This document shows positions 8,254 through 16,121 of a DNA stretch of 48,706 nucleotides, one piece after another. This DNA is from an uncultured beta proteobacterium (GTDB lineage: Bacteria > Pseudomonadota > Gammaproteobacteria > Burkholderiales > Burkholderiaceae_C). Each line of letters opens with the position of its first letter. The first letter of the stretch is position 1. Location: the NCBI GenBank assembly GCA_903838565.1, contig CAILZB010000120.1, positions 1-48,706 of the forward strand, written 5' to 3'. Both the position numbers and the translations under genes were made by a program. The notes beneath the pieces were generated by a model. It saw only the letters and a list, made by a program, of their open reading frames with translations, had not been told where the DNA came from and did not search any database.

Positions 8254-9405
8254 TCAGGGGCTCGCCACCAGGCTCGGGTTGATCAGGAACTTGGCGCCGG
8301 TGGCGCGCTGGCCGTAGGCGGCGATCGTCTGCGGCTGCAGTGCCTGGGTCAGGGAAATCTCTTGCGCGTAGTGGCTGGCGAAGGTGGTCTTGAGCTCGGC
8401 CGCCACGCGCTCGCGCAGCGTGCGCGCTGCCGCCTCGCCGATGCGCTGCAGGAAGGGAAACAGCAGCCAGCCGCCCATGCTCCAGGCGAAGCCGAAGTTG
8501 CGTACGAATTCCGTGGGCCCGGTGTCCAGACCGCCGTAGATGTAAACCTGTTTGTGGGTGGTGGAGCCGTAGCGGCTGTACTCGGTGGCGGTGCGGTTGA
8601 GTGCGGCCTCCATGCAGGTCAGGATCTGTCCGGCCAGCTTGCCGCCGCCCGTGGCGTCGAACGCGATCGTGGCGCCGGTATCCATCAGCGCCTGGGTCAG
8701 GTCGGCCATGAAGGAGGGAGAGGAGGCGTCGCACACATGCCGCGCTCCCATGCCTTTGAGCAGCGCGGCCTGCTCGGGCTTGCGCACGATGTTGACCAGG
8801 CCGATCCGGTCCTGGAGGCAGATCTTGTTCAGCATTTGCCCCAGGTTGGACGCCGCCGCCGTATGCACCAGTGCCGTGTGGCCCTCGCGCCGCATGGTCT
8901 CAACCATGCCCAGCGCCGTGAGCGGATTCACGAAGCAGGAGGCGCCGTCCACCGGCGTGGCGCCCTCGAGCAACACCAGGCACTGGTCGGTCCGGATGCA
9001 ACGGTACTGCGCGTACATGGCCCCGCCCAGCACGGCCACGGTCTTGCCCAGCAGTGCCTGTGCTGCCACTGACGTTCCTGCAGCGACGACCACGCCAGCG
9101 CCTTCGTTGCCCACGGGCAGGGACTGGCCCACTCGCGCCGCCATGCCCTGCATCAGGCGCTCTGGAATCTGCATCGTGACGATCGGCCTGGCTGACGTAC
9201 CCGACAGCGCGGCGGTGGTGATATCGGCCGCGCCAAAGAGCAGGCCGATGTCCGACGGATTGATGGGCGTGGCTTCGATGCGCACCACCACTTCGTCGGC
9301 TTGCGGCGCAGGAGTGGGGACTTCGAGCAGCGACAGTTCGAGTTCGCCACTGGCTTTGACCAAAGAGCGCAGCTGCAGGCCTGGGGGGATGGATGAGTTA
9401 CTGAT
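8254..9405 (-). CDS. Medium-chain dehydrogenase/reductase (quinone-oxidoreductase-like), apparent ATC start
   Basis: A 383-residue NAD(P)H-dependent MDR-superfamily protein. The N-terminal GroES-like part has DEVVVRIEATPINPSD and VGNEGAGVVVAAG; the Rossmann part has ALVHTAAASNLGQMLNKIC and IAFDATGGGK. The zinc-ligand Cys cluster of classical alcohol dehydrogenases is absent. The start is odd: homologous proteins, as I remember them, begin MSNxxxxxxLQLRSLVK, and the matching frame here begins ISNSSIPPGLQLRSLVK, with ATC at 9405 six bases after GGAG. The next possible start, TTG at 9363, would lose 14 conserved-looking residues and has no ribosome site. It lies 92 bases downstream of a co-directional SDR. 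Substrate unknown. Confidence 0.82.
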   Translation of the reverse strand: MSNSSIPPGLQLRSLVKASGELELSLLEVPTPAPQADEVVVRIEATPINPSDIGLLFGAADITTAALSGTSARPIVTMQIPERLMQGMAARVGQSLPVGNEGAGVVVAAGTSVAAQALLGKTVAVLGGAMYAQYRCIRTDQCLVLLEGATPVDGASCFVNPLTALGMVETMRREGHTALVHTAAASNLGQMLNKICLQDRIGLVNIVRKPEQAALLKGMGARHVCDASSPSFMADLTQALMDTGATIAFDATGGGKLAGQILTCMEAALNRTATEYSRYGSTTHKQVYIYGGLDTGPTEFVRNFGFAWSMGGWLLFPFLQRIGEAAARTLRERVAAELKTTFASHYAQEISLTQALQPQTIAAYGQRATGAKFLINPSLVASP

Positions 9406-9497
9406 GGCGGTCTCCTGTGGTTGAAATCGACGTTGACGTGATGTTGGTGGAGGTGTGCCCCGACGCCATGGCGATGGATGTGGCCGGGCTGTTGAAT

Positions 9498-10289
9498 TCA
9501 GCGGTCTCGCCCTGGCACCTGGATTTTGCCCGTTCCCAGGTGGATGCCGCCGTCGAGCAACAGCAACTCGCCGGTCATGCTGCGCGCGCTGGTGATCAGC
9601 CAGACGATGGCCTCGGCCACGTCCTGCGGCGTGCTGGCGCGCTCCAGCGGGGAACTCGATTCCACCATCGCCTTCACCTTGTCAAAACCTTCCTGTCCCA
9701 GCCCGTCGACAAACCAACGCGAGGTGATCAGACCCGGGCAGACCGCATTCACCCGGATATCCGGCGCCAGCGCCCGCGCCAGGTACAGCGTCATCGAATT
9801 CAGCGCGCCCTTGGAAGCGATGTACGGCACCGAGGACCCGATACCGAGCGAACCCGCGATCGACGACACGTTCACCACCGAGCCCTTGGCGGCCAGCAGA
9901 TGCGGTGCACAGGCGCGCACCATCTGGAACGCTCCGACGGTGTTGACCGCGTAGATGCGCGCAAAGGTATCCATGTCCAGCACGTCCCAATTGGCCGCAC
10001 CGGTGAAGGTGCTGATGCCCGCGTTGTTCACCAGTGCATCGATGCGGCCCCAGCGTTCCATGGCGGCCTGGGCCAGCGCCTTGCAGGCGGCGTCGTCGGC
10101 CACGTCGCCCTGCACCCGCAGCGTGTCGGCACCGGCGGCGTCACAGGCGGCCTGCGATGCCCTGGCCTCGGCTGCGCTGCGCGAGTAGTTGATCACCACG
10201 TTGTAGCCCTGTTGCGCCAGCAGCAGGGCGGTGGCCGCGCCGACGCCGGTGCCCGAGCCGGTGATGAGGGCCACTTTGCGTTCTGTCAT
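9498..10289 (-). CDS. Short-chain dehydrogenase/reductase (SDR family)
   Basis: A 263-residue classical SDR. Cofactor motif TGSGTGVG is at about 10-17, NNAG at about 87-90, and the catalytic set is Ser in VVNVSSIAG with YIASK further on; the tail MTGELLLLDGGIHLGTG is typical of the FabG-like group. The start at 10289 (MTERKVALITG) follows GGAG by six bases; the longer open frame upstream runs into the divergent ybiB promoter area. It probably acts on a hydroxy- or keto-substrate in the cytosol, with NADP(H) or NAD(H) not decided from sequence. The MDR gene downstream may share its transcript. Confidence 0.9.
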   Translation of the reverse strand: MTERKVALITGSGTGVGAATALLLAQQGYNVVINYSRSAAEARASQAACDAAGADTLRVQGDVADDAACKALAQAAMERWGRIDALVNNAGISTFTGAANWDVLDMDTFARIYAVNTVGAFQMVRACAPHLLAAKGSVVNVSSIAGSLGIGSSVPYIASKGALNSMTLYLARALAPDIRVNAVCPGLITSRWFVDGLGQEGFDKVKAMVESSSPLERASTPQDVAEAIVWLITSARSMTGELLLLDGGIHLGTGKIQVPGRDR

Positions 10290-10478
10290 GGAGACTCCAG
10301 GTTTTGGTTTGAAGCGCGTTGCCGTGGACGACCTTGAATCGGCCAAGGCAGTCAGAGTCGCCACCCTAGCAGCTTTCGGCTCCCTGCGGGAATGGAAGGG
10401 CCAAGCCGCACTCCCGTTCAGGGCGCAGCAGCGTCCCGCAAGCGCTGAAGAACGAGCGGGACGCGACGCTTCTCCACG

Positions 10479-10484
10479 CATAAT
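10479..10484 (+). promoter_or_regulatory. Candidate -10 hexamer (CATAAT) just before ybiB
   Basis: CATAAT ends eight bases before the ybiB ATG, which would place the transcript start about two bases before the start codon. No Shine-Dalgarno sequence precedes that ATG, consistent with a leaderless message. No good -35 hexamer was found. Confidence 0.35.
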
Positions 10485-10492
10485 CCGACGCC

Positions 10493-11407
10493 ATGGCCAT
10501 TGGAAACTACATCAAGGAAATCGGGCGCGGCAAGGACGGGGCGCGTTCGCTGACGCGCGAGCAGGCGGCCGACCTGTTTGGACAGGTGCTGGACGGCGCC
10601 GTGACCGATCTGGAGCTGGGCGCGTTTTGTCTTGCGATGCGCATCAAGGGCGAGACCGCGCAGGAGATGGCGGGGTTTCTCGATGCCACCGAGGCGCGGC
10701 TGAACCGGCTTCCCGCCACGCAGCAGCCCACGGTCGTGCTGCCGAGCTACAACGGCGCGCGCAAGCTGCCGGTGCTGACGCCGCTGCTCGGTCTGCTGCT
10801 GGCGCGCGCGGGTGTGCCGGTGCTGATCCACGGCGCGGCCACCGAAAGCGCCCGCGTCACGTCCGCCCAGGTGCTTGCTGCGCTCGGCATCGCGGCGCTG
10901 CCGGCGGTGCGCGCGCTGGCGCCGGGTGAGCTCGCCTGCGCCCCGACCGAGCTGCTGTGTCCGGGCCTGAAGCGCCTGCTTGACGTGCGCCGCGTCGTGG
11001 GCTTGCGCAACTCCGCCCACAGCCTGGTCAAGCTGATGAACCCCTGCGCGGGTCGCGCCCTGATCGTCAGCAGCTACACCCATCCCGAGTACGCGCAGTC
11101 CATGGCGCAGACCTTCGCGTTGACGCGCGCCAACGCCCTGCTGCTGCGCGGCACCGAGGGCGAGAGCGTGGCCGATGCGCGCCGCACGCCCCGGATGGAA
11201 CTGCTGGCAGGGGGCGAGGTCCGCGTGTTGCAGGAGGCGCAGGTCGGGGCGCTGGCGCAACTGCCCGAACTGCCCGGCGTCGACGCGGCAGAGACCGCTG
11301 CCTATATCCGCGCCGTGCTCGCCGGTGAGCTGCCGGTGCCCAACCCGATAGCGATCCAGGTGCAGCACATCTTGCAGGCGTTGCAAGATTTGTCGGATGG
11401 CCACTGA
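10493..11407 (+). CDS. ybiB: DNA-binding protein YbiB (TrpD2-like, glycosyltransferase-3 fold)
   Basis: A 304-residue protein with the anthranilate-phosphoribosyltransferase fold but diverged phosphate-binding loops. MAIGNYIKEIGRGKDGARSL and the helical domain that follows (TREQAADLFGQVLDGAVTDLELGAFCLAMRIKGET) match YbiB/TrpD2, as do PVLIHG, GLRNSAHSLVKLMNP and SYTHPEY. E. coli YbiB binds nucleic acid without sequence specificity and is linked to the SOS response (known); it is not a tryptophan enzyme. The length is usual. The gene overlaps the downstream flavoprotein by 11 bases, so the pair is an operon. Confidence 0.92.
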   Translation: MAIGNYIKEIGRGKDGARSLTREQAADLFGQVLDGAVTDLELGAFCLAMRIKGETAQEMAGFLDATEARLNRLPATQQPTVVLPSYNGARKLPVLTPLLGLLLARAGVPVLIHGAATESARVTSAQVLAALGIAALPAVRALAPGELACAPTELLCPGLKRLLDVRRVVGLRNSAHSLVKLMNPCAGRALIVSSYTHPEYAQSMAQTFALTRANALLLRGTEGESVADARRTPRMELLAGGEVRVLQEAQVGALAQLPELPGVDAAETAAYIRAVLAGELPVPNPIAIQVQHILQALQDLSDGH

Positions 11408-12617
11408 CGCATCGATGAGCTACGACGTCGTCGTCATCGGCGCCGGTGCGGCCGGCCTGTTTTGCGCCGGCGTGGCGGGACAGCGCGGCCTCAAGGTATT
11501 GGTGCTGGACCACAGTGAACGCGTGGCCGAGAAGATCCGCATCTCGGGCGGCGGGCGCTGCAACTTCACCAACCGCGAGGTCACGCCGGCCAACTTCATC
11601 AGCGAGAACCCGCACTTTTGCCGCAGCGCCTTGTCGCGCTATACCCCCACCGATTTCCTTCAACTGCTGCAGCGCCACGGCATTGCTTTCCACGAGAAGC
11701 ACAAGGGCCAATTGTTTTGCGACCGCTCGGCCGAGGACATCATCCAGATGCTGCTGAAGGAGTGCGATGCCGGTGGCGTCACGCGCTGGCAGCCGTGCCG
11801 CGTGCAGAGCCTGCGTACAGCTCAGGTGCAGGGGCGCGACGGCTATGCCATTGCCAGCGACCGAGGGGAAATTCTGACGCGCAGCGTGGTGGTCGCCACC
11901 GGCGGCTTGTCGATTCCGAAAATCGGCGCCAGCGATTTCGGCTACCGCATGGCGCAGCAGTTCGGATTGAGACTCGTCGAGACAGCGCCCGCGCTCGTGC
12001 CTTTGACCTTCGACGGTGCGGCCTGGGAGCCCTACGCGCAACTCGCCGGCCTGTCGCTGCCGGTGCTGATCGAGACCGGAGCGAAGAAGGCCAAGGCCAC
12101 GTTTGCCGAAGACCTGCTGTTCACGCACCGGGGCTTGAGCGGTCCGGCCGTGCTGCAGATCTCGAGCTACTGGCGCGAGCTGCAAGCGATACGGCTGAAC
12201 CTGGCGCCGCAGAGCGACCTGGCCTCCTTTCTGGCCCAGGCCAAGAACCGCTCCAGGAAACTGATTGCGAACGAGCTCGCGACGCAATTGCCGTCGCGCC
12301 TGGCCGACGCCTGGGTGCAGCGCGACGCGGCCTGGCAACGGCCGGTCGATCAGGCCACGGACAAGGCACTGGCCGCGCTGGCAGGGGCGCTGTCGCGCTG
12401 GGAGCTCACGCCCACCGGCACTGAAGGCTACAAGAAGGCCGAGGTCACGCGCGGCGGCGTGGACACGAGGGAACTGTCGTCACAAACCATGGAGTCGCGC
12501 CAGAGCGGCCTGTACTTCATCGGCGAGGTGGTGGATGTGACCGGTTGGCTCGGTGGCTACAACTTCCAGTGGGCCTGGGCCAGCGCCTGGGCCTGCGCCC
12601 AGGCACTCAGCAAATGA
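11397..12617 (+). CDS. NAD(P)/FAD-dependent oxidoreductase, YhiN/HI0933 family
   Basis: A 406-residue flavoprotein. The FAD-binding GAGAAG follows MSYDVVVIG, and RISGGGRCNFTN is the family signature near residue 50. VVVATGGLSIPKIGASDFGY and the C-terminal GEVVDVTGWLGGYNFQWAWASA close the FAD site. ATG 11397 overlaps ybiB; an ATG at 11415 is an alternative six codons in. The family has solved structures but no firmly established reaction, so the role is unknown. It ends before a 400-base spacer holding repeats. Confidence 0.9.
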   Translation: MATDASMSYDVVVIGAGAAGLFCAGVAGQRGLKVLVLDHSERVAEKIRISGGGRCNFTNREVTPANFISENPHFCRSALSRYTPTDFLQLLQRHGIAFHEKHKGQLFCDRSAEDIIQMLLKECDAGGVTRWQPCRVQSLRTAQVQGRDGYAIASDRGEILTRSVVVATGGLSIPKIGASDFGYRMAQQFGLRLVETAPALVPLTFDGAAWEPYAQLAGLSLPVLIETGAKKAKATFAEDLLFTHRGLSGPAVLQISSYWRELQAIRLNLAPQSDLASFLAQAKNRSRKLIANELATQLPSRLADAWVQRDAAWQRPVDQATDKALAALAGALSRWELTPTGTEGYKKAEVTRGGVDTRELSSQTMESRQSGLYFIGEVVDVTGWLGGYNFQWAWASAWACAQALSK

Positions 12618-12697
12618 AAGGGACTTCCCTTGTTGATGCTCTCAGCCCGATTTTCCCGCCACGTTGGGCGCGGTTCGCAGTTTGGGAGTAGGTGCCA

Positions 12698-12802
12698 GAC
12701 GATGACGCTGGGGTAGGCGGCTACGCGAATGTCCCCCGCGTCGGCCTTCGGCCTTTGGCTCCTCCTTTATTTCGCTGCGCCACCTACCCCAGTGTCATCG
12801 TC
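12698..12802. repeat. Long imperfect inverted repeat (24-base arms)
   Basis: The left arm 12698-12721 and right arm 12779-12802 pair at 22 of 24 positions; of the two exceptions one is a G-U pair as RNA. The loop of 57 bases contains GGCC-TTC-GGCC and the C/T-rich string CTCCTCCTTTATTTC. Both arms carry GACGATGAC..CTGGGGTAGG. Similar palindromes recur, as I recall, in Comamonadaceae genomes, often between convergent genes. Its position suggests a mobile miniature repeat or a bidirectional transcription barrier. Confidence 0.75.
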
Positions 12803-12871
12803 CAAAAGCCTTGCCGGTATGCGCACTTCGATCACCGCGTCCGCTTGTTGGCTCAGGTCGTCGTGGTGCCT

Positions 12872-12912
12872 GGCGCAGCGGCATCAAGGAGGAGGCCGCA
12901 GGCCGGGGGACA
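12872..12912. repeat. Diverged inverted second copy of the loop sequence of the 12698-12802 repeat
   Basis: GGCGCAGCGGCATCAAGGAG followed by GAGGCCGCAGGCCGGGGGAC resembles the reverse complement of 12730-12781 (GGCGCAGCGAAATAAAGGAG then GAGCC...GGCCG...GGGGGACA), with one gap of about ten bases. The shared order of blocks makes chance unlikely. It lacks the outer 24-base arms, so it looks like a decayed copy. Confidence 0.55.
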
Positions 12913-12971
12913 GCCGCGGAGCCGGGCGCTGCGGCGACCTGAGCGGGCGCGAACGGCAATGTGAAAGAACG

Positions 12972-13016
12972 AACTTTCATGTTGCTGGGGCGCTTTGCCC
13001 ACCAGGCATGAAAGTT
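12972..13016 (-). terminator. Hairpin at the end of the EamA exporter gene
   Basis: AACTTTCATG (12972-12981) and CATGAAAGTT (13007-13016) are perfect 10-base arms. Inside, CTGGGGC and GCCCACCAG extend the stem imperfectly. On the minus strand the hairpin starts inside the exporter stop codon and is followed by CGTTCTTTC, a modest T-rich tail. A rho-independent terminator is likely but not certain. Confidence 0.55.
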
Positions 13017-13914
13017 AGCGCCGGCGCAGTCTGATCAATCCCGTGGACAGGGCGGTGCCGCAGACGATGACGGCGCCGCACAGCAGCATCCACAGCGTGA
13101 CGCTCTCGTGCAGCAGCAACACGCCATAGAGAACGGCGAACACGGGCAGCACAAAGGTCACGGCCAGCGCGCGCGCCGGCCCCACATTGGTGATCAACCT
13201 GAAATACAGCACATAGGCCACGCCGGTGCACAGCACGCCCACCGCGAGCACGCCGAACCAGGCGCTGGCGCCCGGCATCTTTTCCGGCCAGAACCAGATG
13301 GTGGGCAGTGCCAGAAAGACCGTGGCGCCAAGCTGGCTGCCGGTGGCCGTGACGATGGACGGCAGACCCGACAGAAAGCGCTTGGTGTAGCTGGCCGAGA
13401 TGCCATAGCACAGCGTGGCCAGCAGGCAGGCCAGCACGGCCCAGCCGCTGGCCAGACCCGTGGCGTCGGGCTTGAAGCTGGCCTTGTCCCAGGCCAGCAG
13501 CGCCACACCCATAAAGCCGATGAGCAGGCCCAGACCCCGCGAAGCGCCGGGGCGGTCCTTGAGCCAAGCCCATGCCACGAGTGCGCCGAACAGCGGCACG
13601 GTCGCATTCAGGATTGCCGACAGTCCGGTCGTGATCGACTGCAGTGCAAAGCTGAAACAGACAAAGGGGATGGCCGAGTTCATCAGGCCCACCAGCAACA
13701 GCGCCTTCCAGTTTTTCAGCAACACCCGGCCCTGGCCTTTGAGCAGCAGCAATGGCAGCAGCACCAGCGTCGCCACCACGACGCGCATGCCAGCTGTGGG
13801 CAGGGCGCCGAAATCGACCACGGCCAGACGCATGAACAAGAACGACGAGCCCCAAAGGGCGGCTAAAAGAATGAAATCGGGCAACCAGGGTTTGCCCACG
13901 CGCGGCGCCGTCAC
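13015..13914 (-). CDS. EamA/DMT-family transporter
   Basis: A 299-residue inner-membrane protein with about ten hydrophobic segments in two EamA repeats (about 10-140 and 155-290). ALWGSSFLFMRLAV in the first segment and the paired LLGEx-like loops are typical of drug/metabolite exporters related to RhaT/YdcZ. The GTG at 13914 overlaps the ogt stop by four bases (GTGA), so this is the last gene of an alkA-ogt-exporter operon. An upstream extension in the open frame is Arg-rich and lies antisense-free within ogt; it is not used. Substrate unknown; export of an amino acid or metabolite is usual for the family. Confidence 0.88.
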   Translation of the reverse strand: MTAPRVGKPWLPDFILLAALWGSSFLFMRLAVVDFGALPTAGMRVVVATLVLLPLLLLKGQGRVLLKNWKALLLVGLMNSAIPFVCFSFALQSITTGLSAILNATVPLFGALVAWAWLKDRPGASRGLGLLIGFMGVALLAWDKASFKPDATGLASGWAVLACLLATLCYGISASYTKRFLSGLPSIVTATGSQLGATVFLALPTIWFWPEKMPGASAWFGVLAVGVLCTGVAYVLYFRLITNVGPARALAVTFVLPVFAVLYGVLLLHESVTLWMLLCGAVIVCGTALSTGLIRLRRR

Positions 13915-14438
13915 AACAGCGCCTCCTGCGGGTTCTGCCCGCCTTCGAGTTGCAGCAGATAGGTTTTCCTCTCCAGGCCTCCGGCGTAGCCGGTGAGCGA
14001 GCCGTCGGCGCCGAGGACGCGGTGGCACGGAACGATGAGGCTCAAGGGGTTGCGCCCCACGGCGGCGCCGACGGCTCGCATCGCCTTGGGGCGGGCAATG
14101 GCGCAGGCGACGTCGGCGTAGCAGCAGGTGTGACCGAAGGGGATCTTCAGCAAGGCCTGCCAGACGGATTGCTGGAACGCCGTGCCAAAGCCCAGGTCCA
14201 GCGGCAGCTCGAACGCTTTTCGTTGCCCTTCGAAATATTCCTTGAGCTGGCGGCTGGCGTGGCGCAGCACCGGATGCTCCGGCGCGTTGAGCCAGGCGCT
14301 CTGGCCTTGCAGCTCAGCTGGAAGGTGGTCCTGGTCGTCAAACCAGGCGCCGACCAGGGCCTGCTCGCTGGCCACCAGGATGATCGGCCCAAGCGGGCTG
14401 TGGTAGTGCTTCTGCACCAGCGTCGTAGGGAATTTCAT
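13911..14438 (-). CDS. ogt: Methylated-DNA-[protein]-cysteine S-methyltransferase
   Basis: A 175-residue suicide repair protein that moves the methyl group from O6-methylguanine or O4-methylthymine to its own Cys. The active-site PCHRV is at 137-141 (C138), preceded by the helix-turn-helix region FGTAFQQSVWQALLKIPFGHT and by RAVGAAVGRNPLSLIV; the downstream YAGGLERKTYLLQLE is standard. Full length. The ATG overlaps the alkA stop by four bases (ATGA, 14435-14438). It could equally be called Ada C-domain-like, but the absence of an Ada N-domain in the same chain favours ogt. Confidence 0.95.
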   Translation of the reverse strand: MKFPTTLVQKHYHSPLGPIILVASEQALVGAWFDDQDHLPAELQGQSAWLNAPEHPVLRHASRQLKEYFEGQRKAFELPLDLGFGTAFQQSVWQALLKIPFGHTCCYADVACAIARPKAMRAVGAAVGRNPLSLIVPCHRVLGADGSLTGYAGGLERKTYLLQLEGGQNPQEALL

Positions 14439-16012
14439 GGGGAATTTCCAGAAAGTTTTTGCGGGTGGTTTGGACCGGGATCGGCGCTCCAGGCGCGCAC
14501 CGCGGCGTAACTGCGCCAGGGTCGCCAGGCCTGCGACGCGTCGGACGCGGCCTGGGCCGGATGCTTGTGGGTGCGCACGCCCAGGGCTTTTTGCAGTGCC
14601 ACGTCGCCGGCCGGAAAGGCATCGGGCCAGCGCAGTGCGCGCATCGCGATGTACTGCGCCGTCCAGTCGCCGATGCCCGGCAAGGCCAGCAGCGCGGCCA
14701 GCGTTTGCTGCAGCGGCGCGCCGGGCTGCAACACCAATTCGCCGCTGGCGACGGCTCGGGCGAGCGCCAGAATCGCCTGCTGGCGCTGCTTCACGATGCC
14801 CAGGCCACCCAACACGTCGCCAGCGTCGTCGCCGAGTTCGACGAATGCGGCGGGCGTGGGGAAAAGACGGTTCAGTTCGGGCCAGGGCGTTTGCAGTGGT
14901 TCGCCCAGGCGCTGCACCAGGCGCTGCGTCAGCGTCCGTGCAGCGGCCACCGTCACCTGCTGCCCAAGCACGGCCCGCACCGCCAGCTCGAATCCATCGA
15001 GCGCGCCCGGCACCCGCAGGCCGTCACCATCGGGGAAACTGGCGTGGAGCGCGGCGTTGATGGCCAGCGGGTCCGCGTCCAGATCGAAGGCGGCACGGAC
15101 GCGCCCGATCACCTGTGGCAGGACCTCGCGCAGACTGTCGCTCACCCGCAGTTCGAGCTGGTGCTGCGCCTCGTCGAAGCGGCAGTCCAGCCAGCCGCTG
15201 TGCGCCCGACCGGCGCTCTCCAGGCGAAAGCTGCGCGTGATGCACTTGTGCCCGGCTTCGTTGCGCAGCATTTCAATCTCTGCGACCTGCCGTTTCTCGA
15301 AGAAGGCGAGCAGGGCGCTGACATCGTACGGCGGCCGATAGCCCAGGCGTACACGCAGGCCCTGAGCGGCCGGGCTGGCGCCGGCGCGGCGCAGTTGCGT
15401 CGGATTGAGTCGGTAGTGCGTGACAAACGCGGCGTTGAAGCGGCGCACGCTGGCAAAGCCGGCGCATTGGGCAACGTGGGCCATGGGCAGATCGGTGTCG
15501 GTGAGCAGCTGTTTGGCCGTGAGCAGGCGCCGCGTCTGCAGATACTGCAAGGGCGAGACGCCGAACTGGGCCTCGAAGATGCGACGGACGTGGCGGTCAC
15601 TTACGCCCAGCCGCTGCGCCAGAGCCGCCACCGTGGGGGCGGCGTCGCCCCAGCCCTCGGGTTCGTCCAGCCAGCGGGCCGCCTGCCGGGCCAGCATGGC
15701 GCTGGCGTCCTGCACCGACCAGACGGCCGTCGCGGGGAACGCCCCGGCGCGCGGCGCCAGTTCCGGACGGCAGCGCAGGCAGGGCCGAAAGCCGGCCCGT
15801 TCGGCCTGTGCGGCGAGCGCGAAGAAGCGGCAGTTTTCGCGCTTGGGCGCCCTCACGCGACAGACCGGGCGGCAGTAGATGCCGGTGGAGGTGACGCCGG
15901 TGAAGAAGCAACCGTCGAAACGGGCGTCCTGGGCTTTCAGGGCGAGGTAGCAGGCATCGTCTGCGGCGTCGTTGGCGGTGGGGATGGCCAGTGCCGGGGC
16001 GTTGTTGCTCAT
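14435..16012 (-). CDS. alkA: Ada-N / AraC-HTH / AlkA fusion: DNA-3-methyladenine glycosylase II
   Basis: A 525-residue three-part protein. Residues about 20-90 are an Ada zinc domain (FDGCFFTGVTSTGIYCRPVCR, then PCLRCRPE) whose first Cys accepts methyl groups from DNA phosphotriesters. About 105-205 is an AraC-type helix-turn-helix (LGVSDRHVRRIFEAQFGVSP). About 220-510 is AlkA glycosylase with the helix-hairpin-helix LLALPGIGDWTAQYIAMRAL and the catalytic Asp in PAGD. Such fusions repair 3-methyladenine and probably activate the adaptive response when methylated (inference from Ada). It leads the alkA-ogt-exporter unit and diverges from the phosphomutase gene. Confidence 0.93.
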   Translation of the reverse strand: MSNNAPALAIPTANDAADDACYLALKAQDARFDGCFFTGVTSTGIYCRPVCRVRAPKRENCRFFALAAQAERAGFRPCLRCRPELAPRAGAFPATAVWSVQDASAMLARQAARWLDEPEGWGDAAPTVAALAQRLGVSDRHVRRIFEAQFGVSPLQYLQTRRLLTAKQLLTDTDLPMAHVAQCAGFASVRRFNAAFVTHYRLNPTQLRRAGASPAAQGLRVRLGYRPPYDVSALLAFFEKRQVAEIEMLRNEAGHKCITRSFRLESAGRAHSGWLDCRFDEAQHQLELRVSDSLREVLPQVIGRVRAAFDLDADPLAINAALHASFPDGDGLRVPGALDGFELAVRAVLGQQVTVAAARTLTQRLVQRLGEPLQTPWPELNRLFPTPAAFVELGDDAGDVLGGLGIVKQRQQAILALARAVASGELVLQPGAPLQQTLAALLALPGIGDWTAQYIAMRALRWPDAFPAGDVALQKALGVRTHKHPAQAASDASQAWRPWRSYAAVRAWSADPGPNHPQKLSGNSP

Positions 16013-16082
16013 GTCTTGATGATACGCGGCGCCCGTGCTTTGGCTGGCCGTTTCCGGACATCTGGCTGAGCCCCCCGACGCC

Positions 16083-16088
16083 TACAAT
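16083..16088 (+). promoter_or_regulatory. Candidate -10 hexamer (TACAAT) for the phosphomutase gene
   Basis: TACAAT matches the sigma-70 -10 consensus at five of six positions and lies 33 bases before the chosen GTG at 16122. It argues against using the upstream in-frame ATG at 16035, which would lie before the promoter. No clear -35 hexamer. Confidence 0.5.
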
Positions 16089-16121
16089 CCGAGGCTGATT
16101 CAACTCGACCGGGCCACTGCT

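Larger units (their letters stand above)
12618..13014. other. Intergenic spacer between convergent genes, filled with repeats
   Basis: About 400 bases between the YhiN-like gene and the EamA exporter stop. It holds a long inverted repeat (12698-12802), a diverged second copy of its inner sequence in the opposite orientation (12872-12912), and a hairpin at the right end. Short frames here have no motif and no ribosome site. No gene seen. Confidence 0.7.

Noticed and set aside
12692..13034. Small rightward open frames in the repeat spacer
   Set aside because: They read across the inverted repeats, with no ribosome site and no conserved-looking protein sequence.
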